Position numbers and translations under genes: made by a program
Part shown: positions 6,681-15,238 of the stretch, piece by piece
How positions within the stretch are numbered: position 1 is the stretch's first letter
Layout: the number at the start of each line of letters is the position of its first letter
Notes under the pieces: model-generated
The model's input: the letters and a program-made list of their open reading frames with translations, nothing else
Database searches by the model: none
Told to the model about the DNA's origin: nothing
Assembly (NCBI RefSeq): GCF_000342165.1
Contig: NZ_AMRV01000004.1
Span: 62,001 to 126,000, forward strand
Source: Pacificimonas flava
Lineage (GTDB): Bacteria; Pseudomonadota; Alphaproteobacteria; Sphingomonadales; Sphingomonadaceae
Direction: 5' to 3'
DNA: 64,000 bases

Positions 6681-7925
6681 TCATGCGCGGCTCGCTATCA
6701 GGCGCGCGCCGTCATGACCAGTAACCCGCGCCGTCACGATGGAACCGCGCGGGGCGGGCGGGTCCAGCTGTACGGGGGCAAAATCCTCCGCATGTCCGCG
6801 GTCGCCCGCGCCCTCCGCCAGCACGCGCACATCCTGTCCGATCAACCTGTCGAACCATTGGTTCCGCCGCGCCGCCGTTGCGGCACGCAGCGTCTTCGCG
6901 CGCGCCTTCCGCTCCGCCGCCGGCACCTGCGGCATGCGCGCCGCTGGCGTCCCGCTGCGGGGCGAATAGGGAAAGATATGCCCAAGGACGATGTCGCAGT
7001 CCGCGATCAGTTTCAGGCTGTTCTCGAACATGGCCGGCGTTTCCGTCGGAAAGCCTGCGATGATGTCCGCGCCGATGGCGATGTCCGGCCGCCGCGCCTT
7101 CACCCGCTCGACGAAGCGGACCGCGTCGCTGCGCGAATGACGCCGCTTCATACGCTTCAGGATCATGTCGTCGCCCGATTGCAGGCTCAGGTGCAGATGC
7201 GGCATCAGGCGCGGTTCGCTGCAGATCAGATCGATCAGCTCCTCATCCGCCTCGATACTGTCGAGGGAGGAGAGGCGCAGCCGCCGAAGGCCCGGCACAT
7301 GTGTCAGAAGGCGCCGCACCAAGCTGCCGAGCGTCGGCGCGCCGGGCAAATCGGGACCATAGCTGGTCAGGTCGACGCCGGTCAGCACCACCTCTCCGTG
7401 CCCGGCTGAAACCAGTTGCCGCACCCGCTCCACCACCAGGCCCGCCGGCACGCTGCGCGAATTGCCGCGTCCCTGCGGAATGATGCAGAAGGTGCAGCGG
7501 TGGTCGCAGCCATTCTGCACCTCGACGAAGGCGCGGGCATGGCCCTCCATCGCCTGCACCATGTGCGGCGCGGTTTCGCGCACGCGCATGATGTCGCCGA
7601 CGATGTCCGCCGGCGCGCCGCGTCGCCAGCTTTCCGGGTTCAGCTTGTCGTGATTGCCGACGACGCGCGCCACCTGCGGCATGGCGCGGAACATGTCCGG
7701 CTCGATCTGCGCTGCGCAGCCGGTGACGACGATCTCCGCATCCGGGCGTTCCCGCGCAAGGCGGCGGACCGCCTGCCGCGTCTGTCGCACGGCCTCGCTG
7801 GTGACGGCGCAGCTGTTCACCACGACCCTCTCCCGGTTGCCGCCCGCGGCAGCCAGATGCGCGCGCACCACCTCGCCCTCGTGGATGTTCAGGCGGCAGC
7901 CCATATTGACGACGGTGTCGCTCAA
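6681..7925 (-). CDS. mtaB: tRNA t6A37 methylthiotransferase MtaB
   Basis: A 414-residue radical-SAM methylthiotransferase that converts t6A to ms2t6A at position 37 of ANN-decoding tRNAs. The N-terminal UPF0004 domain begins with the MGCRLN motif; the radical-SAM cluster motif is CDHRCTFC; a TRAM-like RNA-binding segment closes the protein. I place the start at a TTG whose bases overlap the dapF stop (TTGA), which gives the full N-terminal strand before MGCRLN. It is coupled to dapF and followed by ftsY, a common arrangement in alphaproteobacteria. Confidence 0.93.
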   Translation of the reverse strand: MSDTVVNMGCRLNIHEGEVVRAHLAAAGGNRERVVVNSCAVTSEAVRQTRQAVRRLARERPDAEIVVTGCAAQIEPDMFRAMPQVARVVGNHDKLNPESWRRGAPADIVGDIMRVRETAPHMVQAMEGHARAFVEVQNGCDHRCTFCIIPQGRGNSRSVPAGLVVERVRQLVSAGHGEVVLTGVDLTSYGPDLPGAPTLGSLVRRLLTHVPGLRRLRLSSLDSIEADEELIDLICSEPRLMPHLHLSLQSGDDMILKRMKRRHSRSDAVRFVERVKARRPDIAIGADIIAGFPTETPAMFENSLKLIADCDIVLGHIFPYSPRSGTPAARMPQVPAAERKARAKTLRAATAARRNQWFDRLIGQDVRVLAEGAGDRGHAEDFAPVQLDPPAPRGSIVTARVTGHDGARLIASRA

Positions 7926-8731
7926 AGTGCGATGGCGCCCGTGAAGCTGATCTCTGCCGGGCCGGTCATCATGACATGATCGTCGCTGCGCCATTCGATC
8001 GACAGCGGACCGCCCGGCAGGCGCACCGTGACCTTGCGCTCGGTCAGGCGCCGGCGCATCGCCGCCACCGCCGCCGCGCAGGCGCCCGTGCCACAGGCCT
8101 GCGTCAGGCCGGCGCCGCGTTCCCAGACGCGCAGCCGGATTTCCCCGCGCGCGGTGATTTGCGCGACCCCGACATTGACCCGTTCCGGGAACAGCGGGTC
8201 GGTTTCGATCTGCGGCCCCAGTCGTTCCAGCGGCACGGCTTCCACGTCGGGCACGAAGAAGACGACATGCGGATTGCCCATGTTGACGGCACTCGGCGCG
8301 TCCAGTTCCTCCCAGCCGACGGGCATCTCCAGCGTGTCCATGCCATAGGCGAGGGGGATGTCCTCCCATCCCAGTTTCGGCACGCCCATGTCGATTGCGG
8401 CGCCCGGACCGTCCACCGTGCCCTCGATGACGCCGGCCAGCGTTTCGATGCTGACCGCTCCCGTTTCCTGGGTTTCGGCCACCAGCCTGGCGATGCAGCG
8501 CGCGCCGTTGCCGCACGCGGACACTTCGCCGCCATCGGCGTTGTAGATGCGCATGAAGACGTCGGCGTCCGCGGACGGCTCCATGATGAACAGCTGGTCG
8601 CAGCCGATGCCGGTCCTGCGGTTGCAAATCGCGCGAATTTGCGCTGCGGATAGGGCGAGCGCGTCCTGGCGTGCGTCGAACACGACGAAATCATTGCCAA
8701 GACCGTGCATTTTGGTGAAGGGCCGTGCCAT
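7922..8731 (-). CDS. dapF: Diaminopimelate epimerase
   Basis: A 269-residue DapF, which interconverts LL- and meso-diaminopimelate for lysine and peptidoglycan synthesis. The N-terminal motif 'KMHGLGNDFVVFDA' and the two active-site cysteines, in 'ACGNGARCIA' (about residue 73) and 'ACGTGACAAAVA' (about 214), are intact. It is the first gene of the dapF-mtaB-ftsY-yciB series and diverges from the methyltransferase gene at 8761, leaving only about 30 bp for both promoters. Confidence 0.97.
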   Translation of the reverse strand: MARPFTKMHGLGNDFVVFDARQDALALSAAQIRAICNRRTGIGCDQLFIMEPSADADVFMRIYNADGGEVSACGNGARCIARLVAETQETGAVSIETLAGVIEGTVDGPGAAIDMGVPKLGWEDIPLAYGMDTLEMPVGWEELDAPSAVNMGNPHVVFFVPDVEAVPLERLGPQIETDPLFPERVNVGVAQITARGEIRLRVWERGAGLTQACGTGACAAAVAAMRRRLTERKVTVRLPGGPLSIEWRSDDHVMMTGPAEISFTGAIAL

Positions 8732-8760
8732 TGGCGGCGATGTAGGTTTAAGAGGTGTTC

Positions 8761-9471
8761 ATGTCCACGATACGCGCATCACTTGCCGCCATTTTGATGC
8801 TGTCCGCTTGCAACGGCGCGGATAGCTCCTCCGACGAAGAGCTCAGCCCCTTTCCGCCGGTGGAGCGGCCCGTGTCCGCCATCGTTGCCAGCCAATATTC
8901 CGATGAGGCCAGCCGCGAGCAGACGGGGGAGGCGAATACGGTGCTCGCCGTCCTGGGGGTGGAGGCGGGCGACACCGTGGCCGATATCGGCGCGGGCAAG
9001 GGCTTCTACATGCAGAAGCTGGCTGCTGCAGTGGGCGAGGGCGGCCGCGTCTATGCGCAGGATATCTTCCCGGATGTGGTGTCGGATCTTGAGGTGCGCG
9101 CCAATGCGAACGGGTTCGGCAATGTAGAGGCGGTGCTGGGCACCCCCGCCGATCCGAAGCTGCCGGAGGAAAGCCTCGATCACGCGCTTCTCGTGCACAT
9201 GTATCACGAGATCGAGAATCCCTATGCGCTGCTATGGCATCTGCGAGAGGCGCTTCGCCCCGATGCCACCATCGCCGTCGTCGATGCCGACCGCATTACC
9301 TCGCAGCACGGCACACCGCCGGAGCTTCTCGCCTGCGAGCTTGGCGCCATCGGGTTCGAGCAGGTCGCGCAGTCGCCGCTGGAGGACGGCAACACCTATG
9401 TTGCGATCTTCCGTGCCTCGGAGCCGCGCCCCGCGCCAGAGGATATCGTTCCGTGCCAGAATCCGCAGTAG
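8761..9471 (+). CDS. Lipid-anchored class I SAM-dependent methyltransferase
   Basis: A 236-residue protein with a signal peptide and lipobox (ILMLSAC, Cys at about residue 17) followed by a Rossmann methyltransferase fold: SAM motif I is VADIGAGKGFYMQKL, and later motifs lie near VYAQDI and LDHALLVHMYHEI. I start at ATG 8761, with an AAGAGG site just before, rather than GTG 8755. A methyltransferase outside the cytoplasm is unexpected because SAM is cytoplasmic, yet exported proteins of this type recur in sphingomonads. The substrate is unknown. Its 3' end overlaps the DUF924 gene by 19 bp. Confidence 0.82.
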   Translation: MSTIRASLAAILMLSACNGADSSSDEELSPFPPVERPVSAIVASQYSDEASREQTGEANTVLAVLGVEAGDTVADIGAGKGFYMQKLAAAVGEGGRVYAQDIFPDVVSDLEVRANANGFGNVEAVLGTPADPKLPEESLDHALLVHMYHEIENPYALLWHLREALRPDATIAVVDADRITSQHGTPPELLACELGAIGFEQVAQSPLEDGNTYVAIFRASEPRPAPEDIVPCQNPQ

Positions 9472-10016
9472 CGGTCGTTCCCGGCCCGGAAGACGTCCTC
9501 AGCTTCTGGTTCGAGGAGGCGGGGCAGGATCGCTGGTTCAATGGCGGCGAGGCCTTCGACGCGGAAATCCGCGCCCGTTTCGGCACGCTGCATGAACGCG
9601 TCGCGGCAGAGTTTCCGGAGGCGTGGCTGGACAGCCGGCAGGGCGTCCTCGCCGGCATCATCGTCCTCGACCAGTTCAGCCGCAATCTTCATCGCGGCAA
9701 TGCCCGCGCTTTCGCCAGCGACACGGACGCCCTCAACCTGACGAACCTCGCCATCGAGCGCGGCTGGGAGGGGGATTATGGCGCTTACGAGCGCGCCTTT
9801 CTCTACATGCCGTTCATGCATGCGGAGGACATGCGCGCGCAGGACCGCTCCGTCGCGCTTTACGAGGCGCTCGGGCTGGAGGAGCAGGCGAAGTTCGCGC
9901 ATCTGCACCGCGACGTGATCGCGCGGTTCGGGCGTTATCCTGCCCGAAATGCCGCCCTCGGCCGGGACACGACGGCGGCCGAGCAGCAATATCTGGACGA
10001 GGGCGGCGGCTTCTAG
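9453..10016 (+). CDS. DUF924 family protein
   Basis: A 187-residue all-helical DUF924 protein, recognisable from 'VLSFWFEE' near the N-terminus, 'VLDQFSRNLHRG' (about 69-80) and 'LYMPFMHAED' (about 111-120). These are TPR-like proteins of unknown function, widespread in proteobacteria and found also in plants and fungi. The GTG at 9453 is the only start giving the family N-terminus and lies within the end of the methyltransferase gene, so the two are probably co-translated. Confidence 0.88.
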   Translation: MPESAVAVVPGPEDVLSFWFEEAGQDRWFNGGEAFDAEIRARFGTLHERVAAEFPEAWLDSRQGVLAGIIVLDQFSRNLHRGNARAFASDTDALNLTNLAIERGWEGDYGAYERAFLYMPFMHAEDMRAQDRSVALYEALGLEEQAKFAHLHRDVIARFGRYPARNAALGRDTTAAEQQYLDEGGGF

Positions 10017-10066
10017 CGCAGCCGAGGCTTCCAAGGCGCCCGCGCCCCTGCTAACCGCGCGCACCT

Positions 10067-12964
10067 ATGGCCGACGATCAGAACAGCACCGCTCCCGATT
10101 ACCGCGACACCGTTTTCCTGCCAAAGACCGACTTTCCCATGAAGGCCGGCCTTGCGCAGAAGGAACCGGGCATTCTGGAGCGCTGGGAGAAAACGGACCT
10201 TTACGGCCGCCTGCGCACGGAGCGCGCGGACCGGGAAAAGTGGATCCTGCACGACGGCCCGCCCTATGCGAACGGCGACATCCATATCGGCCACGCGCTG
10301 AACAAGATTCTGAAGGACATCACCGTGCGCATGGCCAGCTTGCGCGGCTATGATGCGCCCTATACGCCCGGCTGGGATTGCCACGGCCTGCCCATCGAAT
10401 GGAAGATCGAGGAGCAGTACCGCAAGAAGGGCCGCGACAAGGACGCCGTCGACCCCATCGAATTTCGCCGGCAGTGCCGCGACTTCGCCGCCAAATGGGT
10501 GGAGGTGCAGTCCGCGCAGTTTCAGCGCCTGGGCATCATGGGGACGTGGGACCGGCCCTATCTGACGATGGATTACGAGGCCGAGGCCGTCATCGTCGAG
10601 GAATTCCTGAAGGTCGCGGCGAGCGGCCTTCTCTATCGCGGCGCCAAGCCCGTCATGTGGTCGCCGGTCGAAAAGACCGCGCTGGCCGAGGCGGAGGTCG
10701 AATATCAGGACATCGTCTCGACCGAGATCGACGTGGCGTTCGAGATCGTAGAGGCCCCGAACGCGCCCGAGCTCGTGGGTGCCCGTGCGGTCATCTGGAC
10801 GACGACCCCCTGGACTATTCCCGTGAACCGAGCGCTCGCCTATGCGGAGGACGTCGATTACGTCGCGGTGCGCAGAGACGGCCGCGTGTTGGTCGTCGCA
10901 GAGTCTCTCCTCTCCCAAACCCTGTCTCGTCACCCCTGCGAAGGCAGGGGTCCAGAGCGGACCGGCGATGCGGCGGACCTGGATCCCGGCCTTCGCCGGG
11001 ATGACGGAGGAGAGGCGGACATTGTCTGGCGCGGCAAGGGCGCCGATCTCGCCGGCGCCGTCGCGCGTCATCCCTTACACGCGCTGCACCCATTTTTTGC
11101 CGAACCGCGCCCGCTGCTGGCCGGCGATTTCGTAACGACCGACAGCGGCACCGGCCTCGTCCACATGGCGCCCGATCATGGCGAGGACGATTTCCGCCTG
11201 TGCCGCGCGCACGGCATCGATCCGATGTTCGTCGTGGACGAGGGCGGGCGCTACAAGGAGGGCTGGCCGGTCGTCGGCGGCGATCACGTTTACAAGGTGA
11301 ACGGCCTGGACGGCCCCGTCTGCACCGCGCTGCGCGAAGCCGGCGCGCTTCTGGCGGCGGACGACAAGTACAGCCACAGCTATCCGCATAGCTGGCGGTC
11401 GAAGGCGAAGCTGATCTATCGCTGCACGCCGCAATGGTTCGTTTACATGGACGAAACCGTCGGCGCGCGCACGAACACGCTGCGCGAAACGGCGCTGGGC
11501 GAGATCGACAAGACCCGCTTTGTGCCGGAGCGCGGCTACAAACGCCTGAAATCGATGGTTGAGGGTCGGCCCGACTGGGTGCTGTCGCGCCAGCGCGCCT
11601 GGGGCGTACCGCTGACGCTGTACCTGCACCGCGAAAGCGGCGAGTTCCTGATCGACGAGGCGGTGAACGCGCGCATCGTCGCGGCGGTTCGGGATGGCGG
11701 CGCCGACGCCTGGTTCGCCGCCGATCATCAGGCGCTGCTTGGCGCGGACTATGACGCGGTGGACTATCAGCCCGTCACCGACATTCTCGACGTGTGGTTC
11801 GACAGCGGCTCGACGCATGCCTTCGTGCTGGAATCGGGCAAGTGGCCGGAGCTGCGTTCGCCCGCCAACCTCTACCTGGAGGGGTCGGACCAGCATCGCG
11901 GCTGGTTCCAGTCCTCGCTCCTCGAAAGCTGCGCGACGCGGGGCCACGCGCCTTACAAGGAACTGCTGACGCACGGCATGACGCTCGACAAGGACGGGCG
12001 CAAACAGTCGAAATCGCTCGGCAACACCACCGATCCGAAGAAGATCGTCGACGTGCAGGGTGCCGACATCCTGCGCCTGTGGGTCGCGTCCGTCGACTTT
12101 ACGGAGGATCACCGCATCGGCGACGAGATCATTCGCGGCGTCTCCGACCGTTACCGCAAGCTGCGCAATACCTTCCGCTACCTTCTGGGTGCGCTCGGTG
12201 ATTTCGACGAAGCCGAAAGCGTTTCGGCTGACGAGATGCCGGAACTGGAACGCTGGGTGCTGCACCGCCTGGCCGAACTGGACGGCGAGCTGAAGCAGGC
12301 GGCGGCGGATTATGATTACACCGCCTATGTGACGGCGCTGGAAACCTTTGCCGTGCGCGATTTGTCCAGCTTCTATTTCGACGTTCGCAAGGATTCGCTC
12401 TACTGCGACGCGCCGGACGATCCGAAGCGGCGCGCCTGCCGCACCGTCCTCGACATTCTCTTCCATGGGCTCGTCCGCTGGACCGCGCCCGTCCTCGCCT
12501 TCACGGCGGAGGAGGTGTGGCAGTCGCGCTTCCCGTCGCAGGACGGTTCCGTCCATCTGGCCGACTGGCCGGCGGTGGAGGCGGGCTGGCGCGACGATGC
12601 GCTGGGCGAAAAGTGGACGCGCCTGCGCCGCATCCGCGCCGCCGTGACGGAAGCCATCGAGCCGCTGCGCCGGGAAAAGACCGTGCGCTCGTCGAACGAG
12701 GCTGATGTAGCGCTGATCCTGTCGGACACGACCGATCTTGCCGACGTTCACAGCGTCGACTTTGCAGAGCTTGCCATCGTCAGCCGCGTCGATGCTCGTC
12801 ACGACGCGGTCGGGGGCGCGGCGGAGTCCGAGACGTATCCCGGCGCATGGGTGCGCGTGGACAAGACGGAGCTGGAGAAATGCGCGCGCTGCTGGCGCCA
12901 CACGCCGGACGTCGACACGGCCACGCAGCTTTGCAAGCGCTGCGCCGAAGTGATCGGCGCATGA
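10067..12964 (+). CDS. ileS: Isoleucyl-tRNA synthetase
   Basis: A 965-residue class Ia synthetase that charges tRNA-Ile. The HIGH motif is HIGHALN near residue 70, the KMSKS-equivalent motif is KQSKS near 646, the CP1 editing domain starts at the WTTTPWT motif (about 244), and a C-terminal zinc site of four cysteines (CARCWRH ... CKRC) is present. About 36 residues (280-316) are encoded by a palindromic repeat inserted in frame inside CP1; without it the length would be the usual ~930. The end overlaps lspA by four bases (ATGA), the standard ileS-lspA pairing. Confidence 0.97.
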   Translation: MADDQNSTAPDYRDTVFLPKTDFPMKAGLAQKEPGILERWEKTDLYGRLRTERADREKWILHDGPPYANGDIHIGHALNKILKDITVRMASLRGYDAPYTPGWDCHGLPIEWKIEEQYRKKGRDKDAVDPIEFRRQCRDFAAKWVEVQSAQFQRLGIMGTWDRPYLTMDYEAEAVIVEEFLKVAASGLLYRGAKPVMWSPVEKTALAEAEVEYQDIVSTEIDVAFEIVEAPNAPELVGARAVIWTTTPWTIPVNRALAYAEDVDYVAVRRDGRVLVVAESLLSQTLSRHPCEGRGPERTGDAADLDPGLRRDDGGEADIVWRGKGADLAGAVARHPLHALHPFFAEPRPLLAGDFVTTDSGTGLVHMAPDHGEDDFRLCRAHGIDPMFVVDEGGRYKEGWPVVGGDHVYKVNGLDGPVCTALREAGALLAADDKYSHSYPHSWRSKAKLIYRCTPQWFVYMDETVGARTNTLRETALGEIDKTRFVPERGYKRLKSMVEGRPDWVLSRQRAWGVPLTLYLHRESGEFLIDEAVNARIVAAVRDGGADAWFAADHQALLGADYDAVDYQPVTDILDVWFDSGSTHAFVLESGKWPELRSPANLYLEGSDQHRGWFQSSLLESCATRGHAPYKELLTHGMTLDKDGRKQSKSLGNTTDPKKIVDVQGADILRLWVASVDFTEDHRIGDEIIRGVSDRYRKLRNTFRYLLGALGDFDEAESVSADEMPELERWVLHRLAELDGELKQAAADYDYTAYVTALETFAVRDLSSFYFDVRKDSLYCDAPDDPKRRACRTVLDILFHGLVRWTAPVLAFTAEEVWQSRFPSQDGSVHLADWPAVEAGWRDDALGEKWTRLRRIRAAVTEAIEPLRREKTVRSSNEADVALILSDTTDLADVHSVDFAELAIVSRVDARHDAVGGAAESETYPGAWVRVDKTELEKCARCWRHTPDVDTATQLCKRCAEVIGA
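10905..11014. repeat. REP-like palindromic element inserted in ileS
   Basis: Two inverted half-units, 10928-10954 and 10980-11006, each a GC-rich palindrome starting with CGTCA and ending TCCA (or the reverse), lie 25 bp apart. An outer 8-bp inverted repeat CTCTCCTC/GAGGAGAG at 10905-10912 and 11007-11014 extends the symmetry. The unit matches the repeats at 5533-5633. It is read in frame as part of IleRS and encodes RHPCEGRGPE and DPGLRRDDG, phrases typical of translated intergenic repeats. Confidence 0.85.
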
Positions 12965-13476
12965 CCGCGACCCGCGCCTATATTCTGGCGGCCTTCGTCT
13001 TCATTCTCGATCAGCTTTCGAAGCTGTGGGTCGTGAACGGGCTGGAACTGGAACGCCTCGGCAGCGTGCCGCTGATCCCGTCCCTGTCGCTCACCTGGGT
13101 GGAAAATACCGGCGTCGCCATGGGCATGCTGGAGGCGGGCGGAGAGGATATCGCCCGCTGGGGCCTCGTCGTCCTGACGGCGGCCATCGCTCTTGCGATC
13201 ATCTGGTGGATCAATTCCGAACGCGACAATGTCGACCTGGCCGCGATGGGCCTGATCCTTGGCGGGGCGATCGGCAACATCGTCGACCGTGCACGGCTCG
13301 GCTACGTCATCGACTTCGTGCATTTCTATATCGGTGACTGGAGCTTCTATGTCTTCAACATCGCCGATGCCGGCATCAGCGTCGGCGTCGCCGTGCTGCT
13401 GCTGCGCGCCTTTCTGTGGCCGGACGGGCAAAAGCGCGCGCGGCAACGCGAGGCTGTGGACCCGCCCGGCAAATGA
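12961..13476 (+). CDS. lspA: Lipoprotein signal peptidase (signal peptidase II)
   Basis: A 171-residue inner-membrane aspartyl protease that removes signal peptides from prolipoproteins. Four hydrophobic helices are visible. The catalytic aspartates are Asp118 (in YVIDF) and Asp136 (in FNIADA), and the conserved GNIVDR motif is at 105-110. The start is the ATG overlapping the ileS stop. Several lipoprotein genes in this window (for example 4182, 8761, 13530, 46207) encode likely substrates. Confidence 0.97.
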   Translation: MTATRAYILAAFVFILDQLSKLWVVNGLELERLGSVPLIPSLSLTWVENTGVAMGMLEAGGEDIARWGLVVLTAAIALAIIWWINSERDNVDLAAMGLILGGAIGNIVDRARLGYVIDFVHFYIGDWSFYVFNIADAGISVGVAVLLLRAFLWPDGQKRARQREAVDPPGK

Positions 13477-13529
13477 CATCGCCATATGCGGCCGTTTCCA
13501 TTAGGATGGCGGCCAAGAGGAGAGTTCGA

Positions 13530-14027
13530 ATGAAGAGTATCGCTTTCGCCGTCATGGGCGGCGCCCTGATCCTGACCGCCTGCGGTGGTGGCGGCGGCCT
13601 TTCCAATCGCCAGGCGCCCGACGAGTTCGCCATCACCCGCAACGCGCCGCTGGTCGTGCCGCCCGATTTCGCGCTGGAGCCGCCGCGCCCCGGCGCGCCG
13701 CGCGCGATCGAGTCCGAAGCGCAGGCACAGGCCATGGAGGCGCTGTTCGGCGCCGGCGTCCGCCCGCCCGCCGCCAGCCGGTCCGAGGAGATGCTGCTCA
13801 GGGACGCCGGCGCAGCCGATGCCGAGCCCGCTGCGCGCAGCGTCGCCGGCTCCGCCGGGACGGACACCGTCAACAAGGGCGCGCAGGTGAAGGACATCGT
13901 CGCCGCGCCCGCCGGCACGCAGGACCCGAACGTCGGTCAGGCCAGCCTCGGCACCGCCACGACGCCCGTTCCCACGGGCGCGACCGTCCCAGAGGGCGCG
14001 CCCCAGACGGACGGCGAGGACGATTGA
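13530..14027 (+). CDS. DUF3035 family lipoprotein
   Basis: A 165-residue protein with a lipobox (ALILTAC, Cys at about 16), then the DUF3035 signature 'APDEFAITRNAPLVVPPDF' (about 27-45) with a following Pro-rich stretch, and a disordered Ala/Pro/Thr/Gly tail. An AAGAGGAGAG ribosome-binding site is 6 nt before the ATG. DUF3035 genes typically follow lspA in alphaproteobacteria, but their role is not known. The gene ends at a strong terminator. Confidence 0.85.
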   Translation: MKSIAFAVMGGALILTACGGGGGLSNRQAPDEFAITRNAPLVVPPDFALEPPRPGAPRAIESEAQAQAMEALFGAGVRPPAASRSEEMLLRDAGAADAEPAARSVAGSAGTDTVNKGAQVKDIVAAPAGTQDPNVGQASLGTATTPVPTGATVPEGAPQTDGEDD

Positions 14028-14030
14028 TCG

Positions 14031-14067
14031 AAGGGGCGGCGGGCGAACCGACCCGCCGCCGCCCCTT
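14031..14067 (+). terminator. Intrinsic terminator after DUF3035 lipoprotein
   Basis: A GC-rich stem of about 13-16 bp (starting AAGGGGCGGCGGG, closing CCCGCCGCCGCCCCTT) with a short TTT run begins four bases after the stop. It separates the ileS-lspA unit from hemH. Confidence 0.8.
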
Positions 14068-14144
14068 TGGCTGTTTGGCGTCGTGGAAACCTGCGGCAAG
14101 ATCGGGCCTTTCCCCGACGCGCGGGATTGGGAAAGAGGGCGCGC

Positions 14145-15191
14145 ATGATCCTGCCCAATCCGAACATGAACACTGACGGCCGGCACCGGCCCACGGACCA
14201 TCCGCCGGTTCCGGCGCCGCGTATCGGCGTCCTCATCGTCAATCTGGGATCGCCCGACGCGCCGGAGGCGGGGGCGGTGCGGCGCTACCTTGCGGAGTTT
14301 CTCTCCGATCCGCGCGTCATCGAAATTCCAAGGCTCGCCTGGCAGCCGATCCTGCGCGGGATCATCCTGCGTACCCGCCCGGCGAAAAGCGCGAAGCTCT
14401 ACGCCAGCATATGGGACCGGCAGCGCGGCGGGTCACCCCTGACGCTGCATACGCGCGATCAGGCCGCCGCGCTGGCAGAGGCGCTGCCGGACTGCCGCGT
14501 CGATTTTGCCATGCGCTATGGCAACCCTTCTATCACCAGCCGCCTCAACGAAATGAAGGCGGCGGGGTGCGAGCGGATCCTGATCGTGCCGATGTACCCG
14601 CAATATTCCGCCGCCACCTCGGCCACGGTCGCGGACAGGGTCGCCGATTGGATGCGGGGGCAGCGCTGGCAGCCGGCGCTGCGCACGGCGGCGCCCTGGT
14701 ATGACGATCCGGCCTATATCGAGGCCTTGGCGGAGGATTACCGTGCCGGTCTTGCCGCGCTCGATTTCCGCCCGGACGAACTCATCCTGACCTTTCACGG
14801 CATGCCGCGCCGCACGCTCGAGCTCGGCGATCCATACCACTGCCATTGCCAGAAGACCGCGCGGCTCGTGGGGGAACGGCTGGACCTGCCGGTGCGCATC
14901 GTCTTCCAGTCGCGTTTCGGCCGCGCGGAATGGCTGCAACCCTATCTCGACAAGACGCTGGAAGCCTTGCCGGCAGAGGGCGTGAAACGGGTCGCCGTCG
15001 CGGCGCCCGGCTTTCCCGCCGATTGTCTGGAAACGCTGGAGGAAATCGCCATTCAGGGCCGCGAGCAGTTCGAGGGGGCCGGCGGCACGCATTTTGCCTA
15101 TCTGCCCTGCCTCAACGCGCGGCCGGCGGGCATCCGGCTTCTGACCCATCTCGTCGAACGCGACCTCGCCGGCTGGCGGGAAAGCCGTTAA
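14145..15191 (+). CDS. hemH: Ferrochelatase
   Basis: A 348-residue ferrochelatase that inserts iron into protoporphyrin IX as the last step of heme synthesis. Family signatures are 'GVLIVNLGSPDAP' near the N-terminus, 'ILIVPMYPQYSAATSATV' (about 146-163), the catalytic-histidine motif 'LTFHGMPRRTLELGDPYH', and 'FQSRFGRAEWLQPY'. The ATG at 14145 has an AGAGG site a few bases before it; a longer in-frame extension has none. Heme from this pathway would also feed the heme oxygenase at 26715. Confidence 0.96.
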   Translation: MILPNPNMNTDGRHRPTDHPPVPAPRIGVLIVNLGSPDAPEAGAVRRYLAEFLSDPRVIEIPRLAWQPILRGIILRTRPAKSAKLYASIWDRQRGGSPLTLHTRDQAAALAEALPDCRVDFAMRYGNPSITSRLNEMKAAGCERILIVPMYPQYSAATSATVADRVADWMRGQRWQPALRTAAPWYDDPAYIEALAEDYRAGLAALDFRPDELILTFHGMPRRTLELGDPYHCHCQKTARLVGERLDLPVRIVFQSRFGRAEWLQPYLDKTLEALPAEGVKRVAVAAPGFPADCLETLEEIAIQGREQFEGAGGTHFAYLPCLNARPAGIRLLTHLVERDLAGWRESR

Positions 15192-15238
15192 GTCAGTTCG
15201 TTAATCCTGTAACCCGATTCGCCTGGGGAGGCTCCTTT

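Noticed and set aside
10013-11071. Minus-strand frame containing 'VIPAKAGIQ' and 'TPAFAGVT'
   Set aside because: These phrases are the translation of the palindromic repeat in ileS, a well-known false-protein signature.
11075-12901. 608-codon open frame on the minus strand opposite ileS
   Set aside because: Antisense shadow of ileS, no ribosome-binding site or recognisable domain.
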